Shown here: piece by piece, positions 1 through 10,810 of the stretch
Layout of the letters: each line of letters opens with the position of its first letter
Position numbering within the stretch: the stretch's first letter is position 1
Made by a program: the position numbers and the translations under genes
Origin: Lactarius indigo
Lineage: Eukaryota; Basidiomycota; Agaricomycetes; Russulales; Russulaceae
Length of the DNA: 64,000 bases
Direction of reading: 5' to 3'
NCBI GenBank assembly: GCA_025766275.1
Contig: JAFKAC010000006.1
Location: forward strand, 1,302,001 to 1,366,000
Notes under the pieces: model-generated
Databases searched by the model: none
What the model saw: the letters and a program-made list of their open reading frames with translations, nothing else
What the model was told of the DNA's origin: nothing

Positions 1-3000
1 TTTTCACTGACCTGGCGCCCTCAGATATTCAGGGTACAATATTCCTCGTATGCAAAATCGTTCGCAATGGTTCTGTGAAGATCGGCCCAAACCCAAGTAG
101 TGGGATTCCTCTGGACAATGGCTATCGTGGCTCTCAGGCTTCGGGGTGGTCTGCATCTCCATCGGATGCCGCCTCTAATACCAACTCATCCAATGTTACC
201 GCGGTGTCGGATGGAGGAGCGGCGTTCCGAAGACCTTTCGGCTGTGCCGTTTTGGAGCTGTCCCAGTTGAATCGGGTAGCCACGGATTCGGCTGAAGTCT
301 CCTCCACCAAGGAGCATGGCATACCGATCTTTGTCCCAGTTGACGAGGCCACCTTCTCTATGGTACACCAGGACATTATAAACAATAACAACAAAGGATT
401 CGAGAAATCGCCGAGGTACGCCTTTGGTTTCTGAGGGATCACGTGTTTCAAATCTCGAGTCCGGCAGAGCCGAAATGATGGCCGTATCGGTGAAGGTATT
501 TCATGGCAACGCGCAAACCATAGTGAAAGAAAATACGTCATTGCTTCTTGACACACCTCTCACACTACGCCTCGGTTTCCCTGACGTAGTCTTCCCTGGC
601 GAGGATCGCAACGAACTTTACGTCAAACTCTGGAGTGGTGACTTCCCCTCTAGCAACAACAACGCGGCGCGTCGTAGTGTGAGTCCGTTCGTGCGCGGCT
701 CGGGGTCATTCTCGACAAGCAACATCCAAGTAACTATCGAGGTTCGAGATACTGCTGGGAAGGTCGTAGAGAATGTCATCTCACAAGGTGCCAGCGAGCC
801 AAGCATTTCTCAATTTCATTCGCTCGTATTTCTCCGGAATAGCCAGCCAACGTTTAACGAATTGATCAAACTTGCGTTGCCCTGGGTCGAGCTACCACCA
901 TGGCATCTCTTCTTCACGTTCCGGTATCGCAGTTCGAGGGACAAGTCGGTGAAGATACTTGGCGGAGAGACAGGAGACAGGCCATTTGCATTTTCCTTCT
1001 TACCACTGTTCCCTGATGGGCGTGCATTCCTCGAGGACGGAAGTCATACATTGGTGTTGTATCGAGCGGACCGACTGAATCAGATCACTCCAGATATGTA
1101 CCTCGGAGCGACACCATGGTTGTTACCCGGCCAGCGTCAAGAACATCTCATCGTCCCCGCCGAACTCCAACGGATGGCCCCTCCAATTCGTGACGTTCTG
1201 GTCATTCGGTCATCCTTATGTTCAACACGTCACACACAAAATCCGGTTCTTTCGAGGTTACTTAACTGGTCCCAGATCGAAGAAAAAGAACTGCTATCGG
1301 CTGTGCTCGTCAAGTTTACGTTCGTCGGGGAAATCGAGATTGTGAAGTTTTTACGGGACATCTTTGGCTCCTTGTTTGCTATACTCGCATCTCCCATTAA
1401 TAGTGCTGGTGACATGGATCATCTTGTGTTCAACGCGCTTGTGACTGTCCTCGGTATCGTCCAAGATCGGCGCTTTAGCAACTTCCAGCCTGTGTTGGAC
1501 ATTTATATCCAGCAGCACTTTAACTACGCCTCGGCATCCTCACATATGATCAACTCGATGAACCGGATGCTGGCGGATCCGACAGGAAATGACACCGCGT
1601 CACCATTACGCGCCGCGATCAAGGTCTGGCACTATATCTTCAAATTCATTGTGAAATCCCGGGCGCTGCAGAAAGCGAAGGAGGCTGGTGTGGGTGGCGG
1701 TGCGACGGCCGAACACCTGGAATCGTCATTCATGCGCGAACTACGTTCCCACCTGTCTGAAGTCAACAAAATGATGAAGACGACATCGCCATCCCTCATT
1801 GGTACTCAGACCTTAGCGCTTCAGCGCTTCACTTCAATCCTTCCGGAGCTGGCACAGATCTTCTCCACAGTCGAGGTTGTCTCTATTGCTACGGCTTTTG
1901 CGAACACCATGTCTTCGGCCAAGGGGAAGCTAGCTGTGTTTAAGCTGATCATGTTCCTCCAGCTAGTGAAGGGTTTCTTATTCGACAACCCCCAGTCGCG
2001 GTCCTTATTGGTGGAAGCCGTCGTTATGTGGATTAAGCCTCACTTTGGGCGCTTCGATGAGTACGCCCAGACCCATCCGGGGGACGATGAAGGCGCAATC
2101 GATGCTGCTCGAGTGTCGTGGCTGGAAGGCACTCGGATTTGTATCACCATCATCGCCGTCATGTTGGATAAGCTACAGCAGAAGCTGGTCGATCCCGAAG
2201 TTCTTGCAGATCGCAACGCCCTCCGTCAGGAGCAGGACAACATCGATTATTTGCTTTCCCTGTTGCCAAGGTGAGTCACCTTTTTGTATTGCCTCGTGCA
2301 TTTCTTCCTCTTCTTACATTTACGTAGACTTTTGGAATCCTACCGTGAGCTTCAAAACGAAGCTAATGTCCATGCGGTCGAGCGGAAAAGGACACCCGCC
2401 ACTTCTCCCTCGACAGCCTTGGTCATTTTCCCAGAATCATACCCGTTCTCAGTTGATCTCACAATTACCTCGGGTACCAAAAGGCTTCAACGGTGTTTAT
2501 CAGACCGAGGGACAGATTCTTTTCAGCCCCGCGCAAGGAGAAATCGGGATCGTGCTACTGGTCATCCTACTGTCGTCCCCTAAAAAGTACCTCTTAAATT
2601 TCTTCGATGGAGTCTTCGAGATCGAGGGCCGAGACAACTTTGCCGCGTTGCTCTTGCAGCTCTTCAGGGTTGCGACTTCCATACTGGATAACGAGGCGTG
2701 GCCCACGAATTGGTTGAATGTGAACATCATGGCACACAAAGTCTTGGTCAAGACGATGGACGCTGTTGCGGTTCTACTTGAAAGGCGTTTCATCCCCACC
2801 GACGACGCTACTTTTCAGTTCAACACGCAACTATGGAAGGAGGCGGTTCAAGTACTGCTAAAGCTTCTTTCTTCAGATCAGCTGGTCATCGAGGAATTTA
2901 GCCCCCAGGTAATTACATTTGTCACGTCTGTATCACCCTGCCTGACCCAACCTCATCTAGCGGCGGCGTGCTGTGTGGAGAATGGCTGGCGACATCAGGG

Positions 3001-5588
3001 GTGAAGGAGCTGCCATACTTCAACATTTATGGGATGTTCTTGGATGGCCCGAGGATGTGTCTGAACGTGCAGGGGTTGTAACAAGATATGGCGTAAGGCT
3101 ATGTCAATTATTTTCGAGTTTTCGAGTCGTAACTCATCTTATTTTACAGAGATATCAGACGTCTCTGAGCCCCCTCGTCAGCCATGTCGTCAATCTCTGC
3201 GTCAGTCACCACGATTTTCTCCGAAACACGGCCGTGCGGATCCTTTATGGCATGATTGTTTCACAATACCAAGAGCACCAGCACTTCGACGATATTGAGC
3301 ACGAGTTGATTAGCAAATTGGACTCACTATTCATGACCGATAGCAAGGCAGATGACCTTTCGAGAACCTTCTTTATCAGCCATCTCCGCCATTTGTTCGA
3401 ATCGTCCAGTGTGGTGGAGCGTCTACGCGAGAGGGTTTCAAGCTTCCTCGATTCCGTCGACTTGTTCCTTGAGATGCTCCTGAGTGTGCGCGCGCTCCCT
3501 GAAGGAGAAGAATTTGCCGATGACCGCGTCATTGCCACGGTTCGGCCATTGTTCTTCGTCCGTTTAATTCGTATTCACGCCCTTGCAGCTGCGCCTCATG
3601 AACTTCATTCGCCGCATTGGTCGCAACGAGATCTACATCAAATATGTGCATCAACTTGTTGACGTTGGTGCTACCTTCGCTTTGTATTTGCTGCTGTTGA
3701 TCCAAATCCGCTGATAGATGCACTTACAATCTCAAAACTACGTCGAAGCGGCTCTCACTCTGAAATTGCATGCCGATCTCCACGAATGGGACCTAAACTC
3801 GTTCGTCGAACCCATGGAGGACCTTGGGCTACCCCAACAGTCCCAGTTCCACCGGAAGGAGACTTTGCACCTGCTCATATTGGATTATTTCGGTAAAGGA
3901 AAAGGCGTGGGAGAGTGCGATCGAGATATGCAAAGAACTCGCTTATCAGCACTCGGAAGTCACCTTCAACTAGTAAGGAACTCTATCCTGGCTATTCACG
4001 TCTCTAACACATGCACGCATTGATATAGCGGACGCTTAGCAGAAATCATGCGACACCAGGCTGCGTTGTTGGAGCATATCATCACAAACCAGCGTTATTA
4101 CCCCGACTACTTCCGTGTTGCATTCTACGGGAACTTCCCCGTGGCCATTCGCAACAAGCAATTCATAGTATGTTCACCGTCGCGATGTAGTTTCCGTTGT
4201 ACTGATCCTGTTCATCAGTACCGCGGTTTCGAGTGGGAAAAATTTGGGGCGTTCTGTGAACGCATGCTAGCCAAACATTCTGGGGCGCAATTACTCAGAA
4301 CTCTCGGAGACCCGCCAGTTGACATACGCTTCGGAAATGATCAGTATATTCAATGCAGCACGGTCACGCCGGAGCCTAACCGAGACTTGCCAATATTCAC
4401 CAATCCTGACGTCCCTGCGGCTGTCCGAACGTACTATGAGCGCTGGTCAGTTTCGAAAACAAAATCACAGGAGATGACTACGTCATTGACAAGATTCATC
4501 CAGTGCCATTAACTACTTTAGCTCATCGCGGACTGTACCGAAGCTCGACCGAGAAGGGAACGAAGAAGCTTGGGTTGAGAAGACCTACGTTACTACCGAA
4601 GAGTCCTTCCCTGCCGTACTGCGACGATCCGAGGTCGTATCGGTCGAGGTCGTCGAGATATCGCCCATTGAGAACGCTCTTCTTGAAGTGGAACAGAAGA
4701 ACAAGGAGCTAAGTGCGCTCAATATGAAGTACTCAAACTTAGCCAAAACGGCTCAAATTGTCTCGACCAATCCCTTGTCAATGGCACTAAACGGCGTCGT
4801 TGACGCGCCCGTTGGCGGGGGCATAACCAGCTACCGTACGCCATTCATGATGCCAGGCTACGTTTCAAGGTATCCCGAGCGAGGGGAGGCCGTCGAGAAG
4901 CTGCGCGCCGCAGTTGACGAGCAGGTTCGTGTGAAGCCGAGACTGATAGAGAGACTCACTTATGCTTGTTTGTCCTTAGGTCCGCATTATCGATAGCTGC
5001 CTGCGACTCCATGGTCAGCTGTGCCCACAGGAAATGCTGGAATTCCACGAGACGCTCGAAAAATTCTTCCGCAAGAACTTCCACGAGGAGATCCAACGTT
5101 TATCCTTCGAGATTCCTGCCGAGCGCGGCCTCGCCTCCTCGCTATTGCGGCCCTATCATTCATATGCTTCATCTCTCTCGTCAGTCGTCCCGTCAAGCTC
5201 CTCGGCCTCCACCACTCGTGCACCATTCTCCATTCCTCCTCTTCAACTTCCAGGGTCGCACATAACGCCCCCACATTCCCCCCTGGCCTCGTTTGCGAGC
5301 TCGGCGACACAGCCCACGCGACTACAAAAGCACATCGCGCACCTCGCGCGGCACGGCATGAACGCGGTCGCATCTGGCCCTGGCGAGGGCGTGGTCGACT
5401 CTGCCGTGCCGAGGAGCGACACCCTCTCCGTGATTTCGCCACAGGGCTCCTTCGTGAATGTTACCGGGGTCGCCGAGCCGCCCTCGGCGAACAGCGGCGC
5501 GTCTATCATGGGAAGTATCAGTGGATCTCTCAAAAAAGGTCGCTTCTCGCGGCTTGGGACTCTCAGCTTTACACGGCGAGACGGATAA
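1..5588 (+). CDS. DOCK-family guanine nucleotide exchange factor (5' truncated)
   Basis: Large multi-exon gene already open at the left edge, so its N-terminus (an SH3 is usual) lies outside. DOCK proteins activate Rac/Cdc42-type GTPases at membranes and control actin and polarity. Seen: a C2-type DHR-1 region around 500-1010 (motif VVFPGEDRNELYVKLWSGDF), an armadillo-like middle, then the catalytic DHR-2 around 3660-5000 with YYPDYFRVAFYG, YRGFEWEKFGAFCERM and the C-terminal helices before DSCLRLHGQLCPQEM. It ends in a Ser/Pro-rich tail and a stop at 5586-5588. Introns are short and canonical, for example after LLSLLPR (gtgagt) at about 2273 and before the exon at 3720. The frame is broken twice by one surplus base: about 2452 (before LISQLPRVP) and the A-run 3900-3903 (before KAWESAIEICKELA). 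Family assignment is firm; the ortholog within fungal DOCKs is not settled. Confidence 0.93.
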
Positions 5589-6420
5589 GCGTCAGTCTAG
5601 GGTCCGTGAGATGCGGTCTTATCAAAGTTCGATGGGCGCTACTGCATATATCTTTATCATCACCATGTTACAATCTCTTTAGGAAAACAAATTTATTTGT
5701 ACTGATCGACCACCTAGTTATGGATCCTTGGTCTCTTATCACAATTGTCTGTCACTTTTGCACCCCTCAGATTCGATACCCATTTTATGCTTTTGTGTTC
5801 TCAAATAATGAATCATCGTCGCTTACTTTCGTTGCCACTTGGTCGGATAACCTGGCACTGGCATGAGCGTGTATCCTTCGTATCCCCTTATACCACGGAC
5901 CCAGGCGCTATAGTGTCCCAGACTGAAGGAGTAGCGGGTCGATTTGGATTCGAACCAACAGACCGGAACAGTTCAATAACCGCATCCGAGCCGGTCCCAA
6001 ATCTTTCCGTCATTTCATTGGCATTGACCGTGCTTTGTTGGGTTCACGAGTCACTGCGCTGCAAAATGGATTTGCCATTGTAGAGCATAAAAAAGCTACT
6101 GTACGGTTCAACTCCTTGAACTGGTCAAAGGAGTGCTAGTCATACACTTTCATTGAACATCGGGGGTAGTAAAACACCGAAGAAGCTATGCCAGGAGGGA
6201 GCCGACGTACATCCGTCAGTGATATGATCGTCAAGGCCGAAACTAAGGATACAGAACGAAAGGACACCATGCAGGGTGCAATAGCAACGGGGGGGAGGGG
6301 GGGGTTCAGAAAAACTGGAACGCCAAATCGTGGTGAGCATCGCGCTCCCGCAGATTCAGGAATCCAAGCGGGTCAAAACAAAGGAAAGTCCCTCTTGGGC
6401 TATAAGCCGGGCTACTATCG
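5589..6420. other. Intergenic region between convergent genes
   Basis: No credible gene in about 830 bases between the stops of the DOCK gene and the MedA-like gene. It should hold both 3' UTRs. The one structured element I can see lies at 5941-6003 (described separately). A G-rich run is present at about 6289-6305. Confidence 0.6.
5941..6003 (-). repeat. Nested inverted repeat with a Pol III B-box-like sequence
   Basis: GATTTGG at 5941-5947 is the perfect complement of CCAAATC at 5997-6003. Just inside the right arm, CCGGTC (5991-5996) perfectly complements GACCGG at 5961-5966. Read on the minus strand, the part near the 3' end contains GGTTCGAATCC, an exact match to the Pol III B-box consensus GGTTCGANTCC. 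The spacing does not give a standard tRNA cloverleaf: the span is 63 nt, and I could not place D and anticodon arms. It may be a degenerate tRNA, a tRNA-derived SINE fragment or chance. Confidence 0.4.
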
Positions 6421-7938
6421 TCAGCGCCAGCAGCTGACATGTGGACCTGGCCATTCGACGGAGTCACTTTCTGAGTTGGAGTCGACTATAACGCCTTGAG
6501 AGTGAAGCTGCGGTGGACTGATATGCATGGCTGGCATGGGGTTTGGCTGACACAATCTTTCTCTGTCTGCCACGGCGGCGCTATCGGGTGAGGCTATGGC
6601 GGTGAGGTGATACGGCCTAGGATGTTGAATAGTGGCGTTAATATCATTATACATAAGTCCCTCCCAAGCTCTCAAGTGGGGATCGTCGTCCAGCCGGTTG
6701 AGGAGTTGGGGCTTGGGTCGGTGATGGGATGGTGACCCATTCCTGTAGATTTTTACAAGCCCCGGTCAGTCAAATGAAAGCGGTGTTAAGTCAGTTAGAC
6801 GTACGTATTTTGAGATGGCACTGTTCAGGCTTTCCACGAGACGATCCCACTTGAAGACCTTGACAGTCCTTCTCGATATTGCGCGGCTTGGGTGAGGGTA
6901 GGTTCATGATTGTGCTGAATAACTTGCTCATTCTTGTTTTGGAGACGGTGATGGGGCGGAGGTGCTCGACATTGCGTCTGACACGACTTCTTTCGTCGGC
7001 AAGAAAGCGATCCTGGACGAGGTATTCAAGAAGCCTAATGAGGTCGCAAGACGTGAAGCAAGTCTCGCGCACGTCCTCACGCCAGATGCAGGAGATGACA
7101 ACGCCTTGTCGTTTCTCGTTGACATCTTCTCGGACAGGGGTGGGGGATACAGCGTATCGTGTTCCCGTACCTGCTCGCAATAAAACTGGATCAGTCTCCG
7201 ACGGCGTCGTTTCTCCTCGCTGCTTAGATTTTTGCCGAGATCGGCTGGCTCCGCCTCGAAGTCGAGGAGGACTTTGTCGTAGGGACCGTTTTCGGAGGAG
7301 GGGCTTCGGCGAGGAAGTCGCTTGGGAAATGCGGAGGGCACTGGGCTAGCGACATTATGTGCAGGGATAACTTGAGTGATCGTACTCTGCGGTCCTTGGT
7401 CAAGTAAAGCACGATGCCCAGAACTCGGCCGTTCGACGTCTAGAAGTGTCGTGGCTTCGCTGGGCTCCGCCTTGATTGGCGGGGGAAGACCTATTAAGAT
7501 ATCTCAGGACTGACGAAGCCAATCAGAAATACTAAAAGCTTGCCATATTCCCAATACGTGAAGTACCCGAAAGACTGCGTGTCGATGACTCGCCATCCGT
7601 CAAGTGCCTGAATAGAGACAATGACGCTACGGCTCGAGGCGTTCCTGTGCGCTCCAAATTCTGGGACAGAACCTGTGCACCTCCACAAATCTTCAACGCC
7701 CTGTACCTTTCCTACCGACGTGTAGATGGCTTTGGAGCCAATGACAATGCGGACGGAGACCTGTTTGAGCGAAAAAATATAATGTCTCGATGACGACTGT
7801 GGTACCACTCCTTCCCGATTGTGGAGTATAATTATGGACTTGGAGTATTCTCGGACGGGACGAAGCGGGACATGCGACATTGCCTGGTATTTGCGCGGGA
7901 AAGGTAGAGGTATTCATCCTGATCGGTTTTTCGAACAT
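6421..7938 (-). CDS. MedA (Medusa)-like transcriptional regulator
   Basis: Resembles fungal Medusa/MedA developmental regulators, nuclear proteins that steer conidiation and adhesion in ascomycetes. Seen from the N-terminus: HNYTPQSGRSGTTVVIET and VSVRIVIGSKAIYTSVGK (immunoglobulin-like N-terminal region), then SIQALDGWRVIDTQSFGYFT. A Pro-rich linker follows, then the conserved DUF7082-type block with EEKRRRRRLIQFYCEQ, VVISCIWREDVRETCFTSCD, RSRVRRNVEHLRPITVSK and PSPKPRNIEKD. A last exon runs from about 6730 to the stop at 6421. The frame breaks twice by one surplus base: the A-run at 7772-7777 and about 6865, after which KVFKWDRLVESLNSAISKY reads correctly. The first ATG at 7938 is the best start seen; an earlier exon is possible. 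Confidence 0.8.
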
Positions 7939-9009
7939 TTAGAAGACTGAGAATGGCTGATAGTTTTTCAGGCGGTCGTAATTTAGACAATGGTGCGACA
8001 ACGCCCTCACCGAGGTTTAGAGCATTTACTATAGGTCCCTAGGGAATCGAGGCGGGTTTGGCGTAAGGTCGTATTGGAAAAGTAGCGGGCTGCTTGGCTT
8101 CGAGTCGGTGACTGAAGTGAAAGGACGGAGCTGCAGATGTCTCGCTCGCTAGAGACAATAATGTGAGAGAGGGGAGGGGGGGACATGAACCTTACGGGGA
8201 CTCAGTCGCTTTAATGGATGGGGCGGGAGCAAAGGCAAAGATGAAGGCGTAAGATCTTGTTGCAGCTGGATCTAGAAGTGAATACTGCGTGGCTGGAACT
8301 TGTAAAGATAGGAACCCCGCAGTTCCGAGTGATCAGGTGCCCTCCGGTTCACTCGCCACAGTCGACAATTTGCTCTCGCCATCTTTACAGGGTTTCCTTA
8401 AAAAATGCACGTGCATCTATAAGACATTTTCTCCAGAAAGACATCGGCGATCACGAGTACTAAGAAGCTTAGGGTTGATTAGTTAGTTAGCTTATCGGAA
8501 CTCCATCTCGCGCGCACGAACTTACAAAAGACAGACCCAGAAGCAGGGGACAATGTCCAACCCAACAATGACAAGACCAGATCCAAGAGCCAAATATATG
8601 GTCCTCTTAGACTAAAGGCTGGTTAGTTTGTCGTCCTTGGTGGTCGGCGGCATCTCGGCGAGATCAACTCTTCAGATCCAAACAAAAGTCTATCTCAATT
8701 CAACATTGGTCAACAACCAGCTTCGGCCCATAGTAGATCGGACTTTAGCCTACTTTGGCCGTCCAACGACTCGGTATTGGTTTAACATTCCACTTTCCCC
8801 GATATAAGAAAGAAAATCATTTGCTGGGAAAAGGCTGTATTAAAAAATAATAATAGAAAGGGGCTCGGGGTGGCGTTTTCGTCACATGAAACAGATAGGA
8901 TAGGCTCCAGTTTACAACCACTCACTGGAAGGGGCCATAGCTGGCCGTCAGTCATATAGACGAACTCTGGCGAGGTAAAAAGCCTACCCACTGGAGTGGA
9001 GAGACTCGT
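7939..9009. other. Intergenic region, no gene seen
   Basis: About 1.07 kb between the MedA-like start and the Med27 stop, both on the minus strand, so it should contain the Med27 3' end and the MedA-like promoter. Open frames here are short and unlike proteins. There are purine-rich tracts near 8165-8185 and a small A/T-rich run at 8839-8856. Confidence 0.55.
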
Positions 9010-10235
9010 CTAGTTTTGTACACAGGTGGCATGTCGCGGTTCCCAAGTCCCATCGTCTCGCCTGACACGGGCGACTGGGGGCGAGTACCCTTCAACCGAT
9101 AAAAAGCGTTGGCAGAGCGGGCACTTCTCCAGAAAAAGGCTCTCGTAAGCCACCAACATGCCCTATTTCGTCGAAGCGGATCATGAGCGTATCAAACTAG
9201 TGTGAACCACTGCGGATGATCGAGGTCACAGTGCTTACCATGAAGCTCTGCACGGGTACGCACGGGGACGACTGTAACATGCGTACAACCCATTGAGACA
9301 GCTTCTGGAAGACGGTAAATTCGGACTGCGAGTGTGGTGGTTTCTGGAGCCCGGTGAATAAGTGGACAGCCTGTCTTCAAAGATAACTTGCCTTTTCCCT
9401 TGACCCAAACACGGTCAAGCTTTCGACCATCAGCGCCGATGTCTCGGACACGGCATCCATTGGTCCCTTCTTCGTGACCGAGGGTGAATGAACGCCCTCA
9501 ATACATCAGGAATGAGGAACCGGAGTACGACTGGGTACGGTAATATTGCGTGACTCCCGTCCGGAGGTCAGGTAAATGTGCAGCAACATCTTCGTATGCG
9601 TAGCGTTGAACTTCCGGACGAATGCCGGCAGCTCTCTGAGAGTAAGCGGAATTTCATCGGCTCCAAGTGGGGGGAACTGGGCTCGAGACCTTGTGCTGAA
9701 AAGGCGAGGTACGGTCTTGGAGACTCGGGGGTTGGGGAACGCCTGAACACAGGAAGGAGGTGATATTCAGTATACTCGACTCCCGCGTACGACAACAAAG
9801 TGAACGTGCGCCGAGGGAGAAGAGGTCACAAAGTAAGGATGGTAAAGACGCACTGTCGTTTCTGCGTAGTCTCCTTTTCACGGGTATCCTTGATCCCATT
9901 ACTATCTCGTCCGCTCACTTTCCGCCGCTGTCCTGCAGCACCTCTTGCACCTTCTCTTCCACAACTGCAACATGGAGCGTCCGGAGGTCCTCGACATATT
10001 TGCTGAAACTGCCTTTCAGTGTCGAGGAGAGTGGAGATTGGAGAACTTGGTTCTCCCCCGAGGCATGTTCAGAGCGCAGGAGGCCACTTGGAAACTGTCG
10101 CACTGCCTGCAGCCGCCTGGAGAGGTCCGTCAATACGTCTATCTGCGATTGTACGTTTGAGATGGTCGATTGTCGATCTTCGACGGCAGATCCTGATTTA
10201 AGCGACTCTCCACCACCCTCGGCTGTCGTATCCAT
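9010..10235 (-). CDS. MED27: Mediator complex subunit 27 (Med27)-like
   Basis: Med27 belongs to the tail/upper part of Mediator, linking activators to RNA polymerase II in the nucleus. The decisive part is the C-terminal zinc-finger-like block: EKCPLCQRFLSVEGYSPPVA followed by DDGTWEPRHATC, with the stop at 9010-9012. The N-terminal exon (10235 down to about 9915) is a helical, Leu-rich segment (ISNVQSQIDVLTDLSRRLQA) of the kind expected for Mediator bundles. Central exons carry PLTLRELPAFVRKFNATHTK and VLRFLIPDVLRAFI. Three places need one base less to keep the frame: about 9530-9536, about 9484-9490, and GGG (ccc on plus) at 9161-9163 just after an intron acceptor. The middle junctions are uncertain. 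Confidence 0.72.
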
Positions 10236-10810
10236 TAGAGAGTGTATGAAGTAGTGTACCTCCTCGCCGGTGTGCTTGGGTTAGGGACGACCACAGCGGC
10301 TGCCACCAAGTGGTCTCTCAAGCGCCTCCCGGGCGGCCCCGACGTCAAATCTGTACTGATTGACGCCCACATGTGCCATCGAGATGACTAAAGGCACTCT
10401 AACGACGATAGAAACAGTTTGGTCGACTTGATTGTTCATTGAAAATTATGTACAACTTTATACCATTGATGAATGCAGTCCATCTGCGAAGGATAGGGAG
10501 TTCTAATGTCGTGATATACCAATAGACAGGTGCAATGATAACTAGAATGAATACTAGTACGGCCGCACAAAGAAGGGGGACAGCGGGCAGAGGTGTGCGG
10601 GGAAGTCGTCATCAAGAAGCGAGAGCACGGTGAGAACTGTGAAGCATGAGAAATGCGAATGTACGTATTATATCTGCGGTCGGTTGTGCGGGAGATGCAG
10701 TGCAGATGATATATAAGGTCAGAGGGTATAACTGTAAGGTGCAAGTGCAAGATATAAAGTGTTCGAAACTGCCTAATAAAACACAAGCAAGCTGACCTGC
10801 CAGCTTGCCC
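10236..10810. other. Intergenic region, no gene seen
   Basis: About 575 bases between the Med27 start and the chitin synthase stop (both minus strand). Probably the chitin synthase 3' UTR plus the Med27 promoter. The reading frames present look like noise. Confidence 0.55.

Noticed and set aside
2045..3004. 319-codon ORF taken as a separate gene
   Set aside because: Its second half is the DOCK protein read after a one-base shift; its first half is noise overlapping the true frame.
5935..6010. A standard tRNA gene on the minus strand
   Set aside because: The T-arm/B-box is present, but the acceptor pairing, length (about 63 nt) and D and anticodon arms do not fit a functional tRNA. Kept only as a structured element.
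9760..10254. 164-codon plus-strand ORF
   Set aside because: It is antisense to Med27, whose conserved C-terminal zinc block and helical N-terminus explain the region.
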